A DNA stretch of 64,000 nt from Fasciolopsis buskii. Its lineage: Eukaryota; Platyhelminthes; Trematoda; Plagiorchiida; Fasciolidae. The stretch is from positions 402,279 to 466,278 of the forward strand of contig LUCM01002408.1 in NCBI GenBank assembly GCA_008360955.1, in the 5' to 3' direction. The notes below the pieces were generated by a model. The model saw only the letters and a list, made by a program, of their open reading frames with translations, made no database searches and was not told the DNA's origin. Below, piece by piece: positions 48,250 to 59,169 of the stretch (position 1 is the first letter of the stretch; each line of letters starts with the position of its first letter). The position numbers and the translations under genes are program-made.

Positions 48250-50997
48250 GATGAGGCAAAACAGTGACAAAATACACGAGCGAGATGCAACGAAAACTGC
48301 TCTCTCTTGGCAAAATCTGAATTACTCTAATGGTCCTAGTTAGCCAAGCTTTAACACTGAACACATCATTTGACTGGCTAAACTTACTAGTCTCAATATT
48401 ATGAAATAGACAAATCTATTAAGCAATGGTCTCGGCAGGTCATCTCTCGTTGCTTGTATTATCGCAGCAGTATAATATTCGGGATCTATCAGACAAGTAA
48501 GACCGGAAATCTAGAATAGGCTAAACACAAACTAGGGAAGGGCCCAATTAAAAATTTGAAATGAGTCCGGTCTGTTATGCCCGGGGGCTAATGAGAAGAT
48601 TGGTCTAAATGAGTCAGCTGTTGAACTGGTGCAAAATTTGGTGTGTTCAACATGTTCAACAAGACCAGGCGGAAGGAAAATCGAGAATTTGCTGGGAGCA
48701 CACGTAAGTGTTGTTTTCACTTCTTACCAAAGTAAGTCACCGTATATTGTGACCAGATGGTTGTTTTTTGTCTGACACGTGACTTTATATCAGTATGCAA
48801 CCTGTGCGGCCTTGTTCTGAGGAATGTGTCTATCTACAGTTGAATCATTATGGGTATCACCAGTGGAAGAGAACAGGAATCAATGATATTGTAGAATCCC
48901 CGTATTCTCTAGGTTATGCAACCTCAAATTATATGCCGTCTTAGATCGATTCCAGAGTCAGAACAGTGAAACAGCGGTGGATACGAACATTTACTGAATA
49001 GTGAGAAGCACCGGAATGATCAAAACGGGTTCTGAAGACACGACAGATTTTTAGTAATAAAAACCGAATGTACAATCAGTAATGGGGCAAATGAGTGCTA
49101 CAGCTAACGGATGAACGGAAAGCTGCCAGAAAATAAGCAGAAAGACAGCAGGTCAGTAACGATTTGCTGATATCAAGTATCGCGCATTTGTGCAGTTGGC
49201 TATAACCAGATCATGATCATAGACACAGCTAGTGGATTGTCCGCACAGTCCAGCGGAATGACAAATGTGGCCGATCAAACTGATGGTCAGGTCAGAATAT
49301 AGTGAGTTCAGTGGATAATTGGTGGACACAGCCCTATATCGGATAGGACAAACAAACGTGACCACGCAAACAAACTGGCCTGAACTCAATACCGTCCTCC
49401 GCAGATCATTGGTCAGACAGCAATGGGTCAAGAAGCCTACCTACAGATCGGTATCTGTATGTACGTATGTGAGATTTAGTGTATGAACGCGTACACGTGT
49501 AGGGGTGTTCGTATCGGATGTTGGAGTGTATAAATGCGAATGCGGAAAACTCTAGGGAAAAGGAAACTTGGCAGAAAAGCATTGCAAATTTCCGAAGAGG
49601 TACTGTTCAACTTCTAAAAGAAACATCCCTGGCATTACACCACTATCAAACGTTTTCCTTGACGGACGCCTGAAAACGTGGCTAGATGATGTTTGCTCGA
49701 AAATCATGTCAGGTGTTCATAAAGACCTAATGTAAGAGCGCTTCGAAGGACACCACGGGAGCACGGCCACGCTGCTTCAAGGTCGATGATGAGGTTTCCA
49801 TGAGTCAAGCGGTTTGCCAAGAGCATCCTAATACTTAATAGCGAATCTCCCACCAGACATTATGTGCAACGCAATGCCTTGAGAAAATTTGCTTCGTTTT
49901 TGTTAACTTATTTGAGTCCCGGTTGAATAAACTTGGCGTTTAGATCGTAAAAGTTTCATCATCAATGCGTGTATTCAGTTTGGAAATGTTCTTCAACACT
50001 AGTCAATAACTTTGAGATTGAAGTTCTGCGACAAACATAAGCTCGAAATTAGACTTTATTTCGCCACTTGACCTCCGGGAACTTGACCTTTCGTCTCGGC
50101 GGATTGAAGTTCGGCCCTAAAGTTTGACGTGTTTTGTATCGATTTTTTCCATTTTGAGAATGTACGCATTTGGTGATTCATTTCCGTCTAAATGACTCCG
50201 TATGGTGGCTTTAGATGTATGAATGTGTACGATTTAACTGTCTTGGCTTTTTGAGTTTGGCTAAGGACAAAGATATTTCACTCACTTTAATGTTAATACA
50301 AGAAGGTAAAATTGTAACTTCGGATCCAACAACGATGAGTCTGAGCGGTGAGTTTTGGAAACCTAATGCTCTTCAAATTGTTCGGTCGCAAAACCAAGCG
50401 ATCGGGATCCTGTAGATAGTCGAATCAGCAACTAACAGGTCCACATGATTAAGGCAAGAGAATCACTGCCATAAACCTGAATTTGCCATACGGACGTACC
50501 CGGAAGTGAATCACTAAATGTTTGCATCATCCAAGTGGAAGGAAACCGACGGGTAAGAAGTGTGAAGTCGAAATTCGGAACTCAGAAGACAAATTTCAAG
50601 TGAGCAGAACTTGATAAGTAATCAGCCATCCACTTTTGAATTCATATTCGTCTAAGAGGTTCAAAATCAACGTTGATGACTAATATTTAAATGCTGAACA
50701 ACACTACCAACTACTCGTAGGTACTGACAATGTCACCTCAACTGGTGATACGAAAATCGTCATCTAAACGCCACGCTCATCAATCCGAATATCATGACAA
50801 TTTCGAGCAATTTCAAAAGAAAACCACACCCTAGTCACCGATTCCCAAACGTATTGGATGCGCGGAGACATTCGACACGTTTTTGGAACTCTGTAAAACA
50901 CTTTCCATTGATCGACATAATAATTCATATGAATCGATTTCTCTGTGAAGGTAAACAGACAGTCAATTTAGGTTTCTCGCATATCCGCTCATGTGTT

Positions 50998-50998
<1 letters not shown>
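48250..50998. other. no confident feature
   Basis: A coding-like fragment near 48600-48690 (minus) and a possible gypsy-like fragment near 49560-49800 (plus) were both judged too weak. Otherwise nothing recognised. Confidence 0.35.

Positions 50999-51041
<43 letters not shown>
50999..51041. repeat. (TA)n microsatellite, probable SINE-C tail
   Basis: About 42 bases of TA repeat directly abutting the 3' end of the minus-strand SINE-C. Confidence 0.9.
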
Positions 51042-51045
<4 letters not shown>

Positions 51046-51245
51046 CCTCATTCCAGGTATCAGTCAAGTCAAAGGCGCTGGCTTTTCTTCAGTCCTTTTG
51101 ACGTGATACGGGGAGCCAGGAGTTACATAGAGTGGGAAATCCAGTTAGGTGCTACACACTAAGTTGACAACATGGACCGGAATCGAACCAGCGACGACAA
51201 GCTTACCGAGATGTCCTATCGATGCGCTGCCATGGGCGCGGCCCT
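51042..51245 (-). repeat. SINE-C (tRNA-derived, TA-repeat tail)
   Basis: On the minus strand a tRNA-like head (TCGATAGGACATCTCGGTAA, box B GCTGGTTCGATTCCGG) is followed by a body (CACTCTATGTAACTCC, GAAAAGCCAGCGCC) and then GAGGGTTTTATATAT running into the TA repeat. Head plus body plus simple-repeat tail is the usual SINE layout. I saw one copy only, so this is inferred from structure. Confidence 0.45.
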
Positions 51246-53097
51246 GGAACACAGTTTACCTAAGTACATATCTAGGGTTACAACAGCCACTACAACTAAC
51301 CTGATTTTAGTGATTGGATTAGCCCCAATGAACGCTTTCCAAGCATGTCATGGATAATTCAGTGATGAAGTGTCTGTTCGAGAGGCAGGACGCGGCCAAT
51401 TCAATTCTGGCTCGTTGCATCGACTTTTAAAATGCGCGGTAAGTAAGTGGAGTTCTACCATTCCGGAAAATTTGATTTCTTGCGCCAGCTTATGGTTGTC
51501 TATACGAATCGCTGAATGACTGCAAAAAATTTATCCATTAAATTTAATAAACTACTTGCTAGGTGAGCGGTTCTTCCGTGCTGTTCGGCTGGGTTGTTTG
51601 CAGCATTCATGGCAGTCTACCAGTATTGATAAACTGCTTCTTTTTTAGAATTTAGTAGATAGGTTTTTTCGCGTTTGTAACGTCACTACACCGTATAAAG
51701 AATTTTGTCACAAGAGGATTTTTCAAGGCATGTAATCAGATATTTGGCCATGTCGGAATTGTGACTGCTTAAAAAAATGTCTGAATGCTCCATAAAAAAG
51801 AAAACAATGAATAAGTCATATATTTAGTAAAATTGATTTTGAATAGTGTGTGATTTGACGTAACTATTTATGGCTGACTATAATTCGGACACCACCGTTC
51901 ACGTGCGAACCGCATATCATCCACCCGACCTTAGTTTCGGAAGCATCCGATTCAGTTCTCTTTCGCTCTCTCTCTCTTTCACTAGAGCTATTCTATGTTG
52001 CATACTCATCACTGAACCCAGAATCTGAAGCCAGGATTTCTAAATGGAAGGCGTGTGTTGCAACTGCGATACCAGCTCCCATCCAGGCTTATCCCGAATT
52101 GCTAACTGTCATCGAAGACGACATCTAATTAAACGCAACCCTAATAGAAATTTAACTCGAGTCACTTTCACCCGTGTCTACAGTTGACCGGATAACTTAA
52201 GATCTGTGTGTAAAAGGTGTAATCTGAAAGGTGATCAGTGAAACGAATCATAAATGTTGCTGCCATAGATCCTAGCGGACCTAATTCGATGCAGATTTAA
52301 TTGCTTTTGCAAGATCAAACCAAATTTTGGATGGAGTGCCGATCTATGGTTTACTTATGGCATGATGTCTTCCGCATACTTCATATTACGCATATGCATC
52401 CCTGGCTGGAGTATGTTAATGCAATTGTATTTCCGTATGCTATGCCAGAGTAGATTAAGCTAAAACGAGAACAGTGGACAGTCACAGAGCGTGTCATGGA
52501 GCTGTCTCGAATTAACTACAAGGGTAGTTTTCAAGGAACTTGTTAGTTCCAGGGGACCGAAGTAACATGGTTCGAAGATACAGACCGAATTTCTTCTGAA
52601 AGACAATGGTAGTACTCGTGGATCCTGTTACGTCCCGTTGAAACTTGAATACGAAGAAATACAGTTGGTATGCCATCCATCTCAGAAGGTTTTGATCATT
52701 CGGACATGATGTAGGAGGAAACTGATTCAAAATTTACAAGGAAACTGTTGCCTTTCTTGCACAACGGGTGGTGTGATTCAATAGCCAGGAGTTGCACTCA
52801 AGAGCAAACAATGAAACAACTCAAACGGACGCTTCTCCTTGTCTCTAAATCATAGTTTGTCCGTGGAATGGAAAATATCTTCAATCTGAAGTTTAATTAT
52901 GGGCAAAACATTTCTCTAGTTCTACCGGTCTGAAGAACTTCCAAATGAGATTATTGATCGTACGTGCTCCTCGAATCTTTGTCTGCCTTTTAAAAACGAC
53001 AATACAACAATTAGTATAATCTAACCAACCTATTCCATTCAAAATGATAACTAACGTGAATAGTTAAAGCACACCCTAGTCGTCTACTCAAGCTTAC
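51246..53097. other. no confident feature
   Basis: Intron sequence of TAL gene 3 if that model holds. I searched the minus strand for the expected second EF-hand exon of about 89 bases. The frame at 52730-52512 (LLRWMAYQLY...) has a faint resemblance at its start only and no matching exon length. Confidence 0.35.
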
Positions 53098-53214
53098 CGT
53101 TATCATACACGTGTCCAAATGATTTTTGGCCACATAAGCTGATAGATCTTTTAAGTGAATCACTTCATCATAGTCCGTGTCAATTTTGAAGAACAAATTT
53201 AAAAAATCTTCCAT
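53098..53214 (-). CDS. first exon of TAL gene 3 (EF-hand)
   Basis: The ATG at 53214 opens a 117-base exon (39 codons), the same length as exon 1 of TAL gene 2, ending at a GTAAGC donor in phase 0. The peptide MEDFLNLFFKIDTDYDEVIH followed by LKDLSAYVAKNHLDTCMIT aligns residue for residue with TAL gene 2. The EF loop runs Asp12 to Asp23, but the usual Gly at loop position 6 is Glu17, so calcium binding may be impaired. The last exon lies at 43695-44031, which implies about 9 kb of intron; the second EF-hand exon was not found. Confidence 0.85.
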
Positions 53215-54716
53215 CAATAATCAACCGTTTGAAAATGGTTCTGTTATGACTATGGTCTAACGATTATAATGTTACTCGATAACCCGTATCTCTGTTCTTC
53301 TATTTGCCACAAGCGTGGGAATAGTTAGGGTACTTGGATCCTGTTCGTATTCGTTCGGTTCATGTGGTCTGCACTTGTACGGTCCAAAAGTGCACAAATC
53401 TCATATGCCCAGCAAAACCAAAGAATATCGGCCTGGAGATGTGTGCGACAAAAATAGATTACCACTAATTGGTACGTGATTTACACAGGGAGATTCATTG
53501 AAAGTACATAGACGAATCATGAAAATTCCCCGTCTACATTTATCTCATTGCTCACGTTGGATAAAAACGGAATATTTTCAAGTTTTTTTTTGTTTATTCG
53601 TCATGATCTTTCTTATTCTTCGTTCGTTTCTTTTTCAGTTAATCAGATAGTGTTATAAGGTAGCAATTCAAACCAGAACATACTGGTTCGCGATCAGTCG
53701 ATCTTCTCGATTGACATAGTCATTAGGTGTCTCACTTAATAGCATAAATTAAAAATTCGCATATAGAACAACATGTGATCTAAACAAATCAATATGAAAT
53801 TCATCGAGTGAATATTCACTTCGAATTAGGTGTTTTCAGATTAGCTCAGTTCCGTTCATTCCATTTTGCATAGGATATTGGTAATCACAACCGGTAAACA
53901 AGAATCTGACATTCCTTCATGATCATCCGTATGAGTCTTTATCCGGAATTGCAAACAATGAATTCCACTTTCTTTCGGATAATTTTTCTACTGTAGTCTC
54001 ATTTCCGATAAAACCAAAAAAAGACAATAGTCCACATCTTGCTCTTGACGTGAGGTAGTTTTAATCTTTCGATTATATTCCCTACATTAAATTCTCCCAT
54101 GCTGCAATTTTTTGCATTTTGTCTTAATAAAGTTTGAAGTATTTAGTGTCCGGCAATAAGTTAATTCCACACGCTACCAGTCTGTTGCTATGCCAAAGTT
54201 TAACTCCACTTCTCCGAGGTCTCTCGTCCGGGAATAATTTGGAAGTTATCCTGAGGATCTATCTGTTTCACAAAGGATTTGAATGGTCATCTCCCACACG
54301 TTTCCTAACGGGGAGACCAGAAGGCGTTGACTTGAGCATAAATGAACTGTGTTCAAAAGCTCTTTTGGTTTTCTATTTTGGAAGGTTCCTCTTCTCCACA
54401 TTGCACTTCATCGAGACAAGCCACATTCTATTCAGGAAATGATGTCTTTGCCACTAAGCATTATTTCGAAACAGGGTCTAACTAATATTTTTCACAAATG
54501 AACCTACATCTCTCTGATTTCTCATATGATATTCCTGATTTCAACCTGGAAACCGAAAATCTTGCTTACGGAGCGACCGCCCTGAGTCGCTCAATTCATT
54601 TATAGTCCCCAGTCGAAATAACAATTGATAATGGTTATGGCAATATTAATAAACCCAAAGCATTTGGTGCTTTACTTCGTGTTAATTCTGAGCTTTCTGC
54701 TTTCTGCTAAAGAGTA
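53215..54716. other. no confident feature; should hold the TAL gene 3 promoter
   Basis: AT-rich. No convincing TATA box or exon was picked out. The 102-codon frame at 54134-54442 has no family resemblance. Confidence 0.35.
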
Positions 54717-55046
54717 AATTTTTCATGAAATAATTCACCATGTGATATCGTTACTCAACTCACCATAAAGAAACTATGGAGGCACTGGACACTGTACTGC
54801 TTTTTCATCCTTGTTGGGAATCATCAACAGTGCAAATCCACCGCGTCCGAACTGGGACGCGAACCGGGGACGAGCGATTCTGGGTCGAACGTATTATCCA
54901 TTAGGCTACCGGGCAGGCTCTGAACGGTTTATTGAACTTCACCACATGATGTTGCACCTATCCGTCACTGATTTTTACTTTTACGGATTGCTAGAGCACA
55001 GTAACCAACCCATACTGATCGGTGACTTCTCTGCAGGTAGCCGAAG
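54717..55046 (-). repeat. SINE-B copy, minus strand
   Basis: Full element read on the minus strand, from GGCTACCTGCAGAGAAGTCA (at 55046) to the body end near ATTTCATGAAAAATT. It sits head to head with the truncated plus copy that follows. Confidence 0.8.
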
Positions 55047-55122
55047 TTCATCAAACCGTTCAGAGCCTGCCCGGTAGCGTAATGGCTAATACGTTCGACC
55101 CAGAATCGCTCGTCCCCGGTTC
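55047..55122 (+). repeat. SINE-B head, truncated at an ambiguous base
   Basis: AACCGTTCAGAGCCTGCCCG through TCGTCCCCGGTTC matches the SINE-B head. It stops exactly at the N at 55123, after which the sequence is unrelated. Confidence 0.75.
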
Positions 55123-55123
55123 N
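55123..55123. other. ambiguous base (N)
   Basis: The only N in the window. It falls inside the SINE-B box B, where repeat homology ends abruptly, which suggests a contig join or a collapsed repeat. Confidence 0.95.
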
Positions 55124-55692
55124 TCATGGGGAATACTTTCGTACAATTTTGGTTCGTGAAGCCCAAACGCTTGGATCGGTGTGATAGTATAGGAGAAGCT
55201 TCTACAAATGTTGATGCACATAAATAAGACCGAAATTTTAGTTGTACATATTACTTGTAGACGAAAGTCTATTCTCGATAGTTGGAATTCGTACGCTTAT
55301 TTCACTATATGGTTGCAGTAGATGACTACGAATTACGAGGAATACTGAATGAAAATCATATTCTGGATCAATGATGATAAATATAGTTTCCGTATATAAC
55401 TTAGTGAAAAAATGCGCTCAAGTGCAGCATTTAATTTTCCTGTTTCTCGGCACACGAAAACAGACGTGCAAGCACAATTTGAGCCACCAGAAGAAAAGAC
55501 TTGATCGGCTTCCATTTTGCTGTTTAAATGGCTTGGAATTATGAAGGTGGATCTTGTAGATGGCAGAGAACTTTCAATAGAGTCTGAAATGCGTGCAGTC
55601 CAGACGGTGCTCATCTAGAACCTTGTTTGTGCTGATATGAACGCTGGATTAACATATCAAGGCTAATTTTGGGAAATCTAATACATTTGCAG

Positions 55693-55857
55693 GTCTCTTT
55701 TAATGAGGCAGTGTTTTCCTGGCTGGCCAGCCAAAACAAAATTGCAAACGTCATGCCCATCGACTGTGTGCAATATATCAGTGAGAGCTGTACTGAGAAT
55801 AAAAACGTCGAGTTAAATACTATCGTGCCATCGAAGGGCATGATGCTGAAGTGGTGA
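55693..55857 (+). CDS. duplicated exon, unknown protein (probably broken copy)
   Basis: After the acceptor ACATTTGCAG a coding-like frame runs 54 codons: VSFNEAVFSWLASQNKIANV, then MPIDCVQYISESCTENKN, then VELNTIVPSKGMM, ending LKW and TGA. The last 68 bases before GATGCTGA recur, with a single difference, inverted at the window end (64000-63933). There the frame continues through TW-SNGVT. Here the matching position is shifted by what looks like one lost base, giving the stop. This copy is therefore probably a pseudo-exon. I do not recognise the family. The longer minus-strand frame over 55611-56030 is its shadow. Confidence 0.45.
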   Translation, partial: VSFNEAVFSWLASQNKIANVMPIDCVQYISESCTENKNVELNTIVPSKGMMLKW

Positions 55858-56305
55858 ATTGAGTTCATCAACTGAGGCAAATTTTGAAAACTTTTGAGTG
55901 AAGAATCACGGCTCGCTAGAATGAAAGCTCTTATTTGTAAGCTGTCATGAGAATGTCCTACTACAAAACCATTCCAACGACTACCTGGGCTACGGATACG
56001 TTTGGGATCCGTGAAGGAAATTGCTAGCAATCAGCAACACATTTGACATTAAACTAAAGCGACAGGTGTGAATGCAGCACACTGCCGACAATTTCACCAA
56101 GGTGTATTCCTACCACCAAAAGCACCCGCTTTCTACTCTTTATAGGATCGAGATGTTTAGGGGTGAAGTTGCCTGAAGTCACTAGGATGCATTATTATTC
56201 ACTTCAGATGATTCGGTTGAGTGTCGTTGCCCTAATTAATGTAGATGGAGAAGGCACCCTTTTGGTCTATACTGACCTTAGCGGGAATGTGTAATGTTGC
56301 ATTAC

Positions 56306-56501
56306 CTTTCTTTTCCAACAACCTCCCATCTGATGGCCGATGGAGAAGCAGACGATAAAGTCCAGCTGCGAGATTCGTTTCAATGTGGAGATATTTTGCA
56401 AGTGAATCACTACAGTTATCGTATGAAACGAGTCTTCGTTTTACTTCATCCATAACGTGATTCCAGGAGGTCATTATCTGAATTCCTGAAGTTTGCGTTG
56501 A
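56306..56501 (-). CDS. internal exon, possibly FCH/F-BAR-like
   Basis: A 196-base exon with a good acceptor (GTCTTTTCTAG) and donor (G followed by GTAATG), open throughout in one frame. The peptide includes MTSWNHVMDEVKRRLV, YDNCSDSLAKYLHIETN and LAAGLYRLLL. A Trp near the start, then 'DxLxKYLxIExxxAxxLxxL', follows the general pattern of the FCH part of F-BAR membrane-bending proteins, where an 'IExxYAxxL' motif is typical; here Tyr is replaced by Leu-Ala. This is pattern memory, not a search result, and another helical family is possible. Neighbouring exons were not found. Confidence 0.45.
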
Positions 56502-57449
56502 CTAGAAAAGACAAAAATTTTGAATTTTATACCCGTAATGAGCAATATTTCTGTTTAACTGTTTCATTCTCTTTTACAAAGTGGTCCACGTTTAATGGGA
56601 GTGAATAACTTTCGTCTGCAAAATTGACATCCATCGGATGAGTTCTCATTTCGAAAATCTTGCCTACTCCAACTTGAAACAATAGTGTAATGATTAAATC
56701 ATCTGACTGGAATGCTGCTCACTGATGCGCCGTCGATTTCACTCCCAATCTGAGATTTATGTACTGCAAACATCCGCTTTGTGAAATCATACAGCTTCAT
56801 AAATTTGACTATGCATATTATTATTCACATATTCTAAATCACTTGATATATTTGTTTCAGCAGCGGCTACTACAGAGATATATGTTGCAAATTTATTGGG
56901 AATACAATATTCAGATTGCCGTGTGTTGTATGGGATCAGCATTGGCTTCATTTATTTTCTCTTCATAGGGGTTGGGCCCCAAAGGCTATACGTTATCGAT
57001 ACCGATGATACATTATGCATAAGATTATCAGTCCTGGCCGTCAGTAATCCAGAAGCGATTTTCGGTTCATTGACACTGGCTCGAATAATGACAATGTGAA
57101 GACATTTTTTCAGGTTAATCAACCAGAAAGCCGACATGAATCGAATTTTACAGTGCAGAAATTCATTAGTGTGTATTCTGGCTGCTGTTCCGATTGGAAA
57201 ACTTTTCCGAAATGGACTGTTACTAATATTATCCATTTCACTTTATGCACCCGAGAGATTTCTGGCGCAAAATAGATTTTTGTGACAGATTCAATCTACA
57301 TATCCTCAATGACCAGAAGGATTTTTCAAAGTATGCCATGGCTTGACCTTGCAGCGTGCCTCCTAGGTATTGTCCTATGGGTTCCATCACGCAAACGTTG
57401 ATTTTGGCTGATGCGCTCCTTGCGTTTCGGCTCATGCCACTTTCAAATA

Positions 57450-57605
57450 ATTAAAATGGACGGTTAGCAAATCCACCGAACACTTGCCCTGATCGCGTAT
57501 AACAAAACCTGAGGGTGATCTGGTGATCACGATCTCATGGGACGCCTCCCAGGGTCGGTGAATCTCAGCACAATCTCCCACACGCGGTTTTGGTTGAAAA
57601 GATAG
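57450..57605 (-). mobile_element. possible Ty3/gypsy integrase C-terminal fragment
   Basis: The minus strand reads FQPKPRVGDCAEIHRPWE..., then RSPSGFVIRDQGKCSVD, then VHFNYLK before a stop. 'VGDxVxx...VHxNxLK' is the usual end of gypsy integrases. There is no support from flanking domains or LTRs. Confidence 0.3.
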
Positions 57606-58380
57606 ACATGGTCAGGATACACGACACAACGAAATTAATAGGCGGCACAATATTTGCAATTAGTTCAAGTGTAACTCAGCGATGTCAGGTTCATACTGGT
57701 AAGTGAAACCAATCGCGAAGATTTACAAAATTAGTTCTTTTCATCAATCTTTATTTGGTAAGCTTAAACAAGCAAACTGGGTAGACGTAGTAATTTTTAG
57801 TATGAAGTAAGTAACATTTCTATTAATGCTAGTTGGTACTATTACTTATGTTGCCTCTAAGAACTTGAATAAATAAAAAAATGAATAGGTCGCTCCAGAC
57901 TCGTCCTTACTTATATTAGGCTAAGGAAAACCTTGTTCACCTCTAGTAAATTTCGTAATTTTAATTTATTCCAAGTGTCATAACATGGAGCAACACGCCA
58001 GTAAAGACGATACAGTTCCTTGAAAATTCCCACTGAACACATTGAGAAAACATAAGTTGAAGGATAGACTTAATTCCAGTGATTCATACTTATGCTGTTA
58101 CGTCACAACATATTAGGAATAAATATTCTCAAAAGGTACTGGAATGTTCAGGCAAAATATATGGGTGGGGAAGGAATTTGGGGTGTTACACGCATAACCC
58201 GAACAGAGATGGATGCGTTGTGTTAAAAGTTCTGTGGTTTAGGATTTGCAATGGGACGGAGGATTAGCCCAAGAGGTTGAAAGGCAAAGATAAAACTGTC
58301 TTCAAGCACACATAGGAGGATTGTGAAGACGGATCGCGAGAGCTTCCAATCCCCTTAGGAAAAATTTTTGTACATTTTAT

Positions 58381-58780
58381 TAGTAGGAGATTGAATGATT
58401 ACATGAAATAATTCACCATGTGATATTATCACTCAACTCACCATAAAGAAACCATGGAAGCACTGTACAGCTGTTTCATCCTTGTTAGGAATCATCAGCA
58501 GTGCATATCGACTGCGTCCGAACTGGTACGCAAACCCGGTGCCAAACGAACGATTGTGAGTCAAACGCCTTAGCCATTACACTACTGGGCACGCTCTGAA
58601 CGGTTTGTTCAAATTCACCACATCATGTTCCACATATCGTTGACTGATTTGCACGCTCACCGTCCGCTAGCTCACAGCGATCGACCCCTACTGATAGATC
58701 ACTTCTGTGCACGTAGCCTAAGTACGACCAAGGCTTTGGATATGACCTACAGAGCTTGATTACTTGGTACATTTTAGTAC
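58381..58780 (-). repeat. SINE-B copy, minus strand (tandem unit 1)
   Basis: Nearly full-length. Almost identical to the next unit about 405 bases on, including private changes such as CAAACCCGGTGCCAAACG in place of the CGAACCCGGGACG-type consensus. It is therefore a local tandem duplicate and not an independent insertion. Confidence 0.85.
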
Positions 58781-58786
58781 GAGCAG

Positions 58787-59130
58787 ATTGAATGTTTTCA
58801 TGAAATAATTCACCATGTGATATCATCGCCCAACTCACGATAAAGAAACCATGGAAGCACTGTACAGCTGTTTCATCCTTGTTAGGAATCATCAGCAGTG
58901 CATATCGACTGCGTCCGAACTGGCATGCAAACCCGGTGCCAAACGAACGATTGTGAGTCAAACGCCTTAGCCATTACACTACTGGGCACGCTCTGAACGG
59001 TTTGTTCAAATTCACCACATCATGTTCCACATATCGTTGACTGATTTGCACGCTCACTGTCCGCTAGCTCACAGCAATCGACCCCTACTGATAAATGACC
59101 TCCGCAGGTAGACGAAGGCTTTAGATATGA
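58787..59130 (-). repeat. SINE-B copy, minus strand (tandem unit 2)
   Basis: Second unit of the duplication. Its head-side end (GTAGACGAAGGCTTTAGATA) directly borders the histone H1 reading frame. Confidence 0.85.
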
Positions 59131-59169
59131 CGTCTCCTTGTGCGGCATTTATTCTGTTGTTTGTTAGTT

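Noticed and set aside
49560..49800. Possible gypsy integrase fragment (ARPRCFKVDDEV-like reading)
   Set aside because: One short match after frame changes, with no neighbouring domains; could be chance.
52512..52730. Minus-strand frame starting LLRWMAYQLY as TAL gene 3 exon 2
   Set aside because: Only the first few residues resemble the family; no EF loop and no suitable donor.
55611..56030. 139-codon minus-strand open frame
   Set aside because: Antisense to the better-supported plus-strand exon at 55693-55857, which has an acceptor and a near-identical copy elsewhere.
58623..58961. 112-codon minus-strand open frame
   Set aside because: It is the sense translation of a SINE-B copy, the same sequence that supplies the H1 chimera tail.
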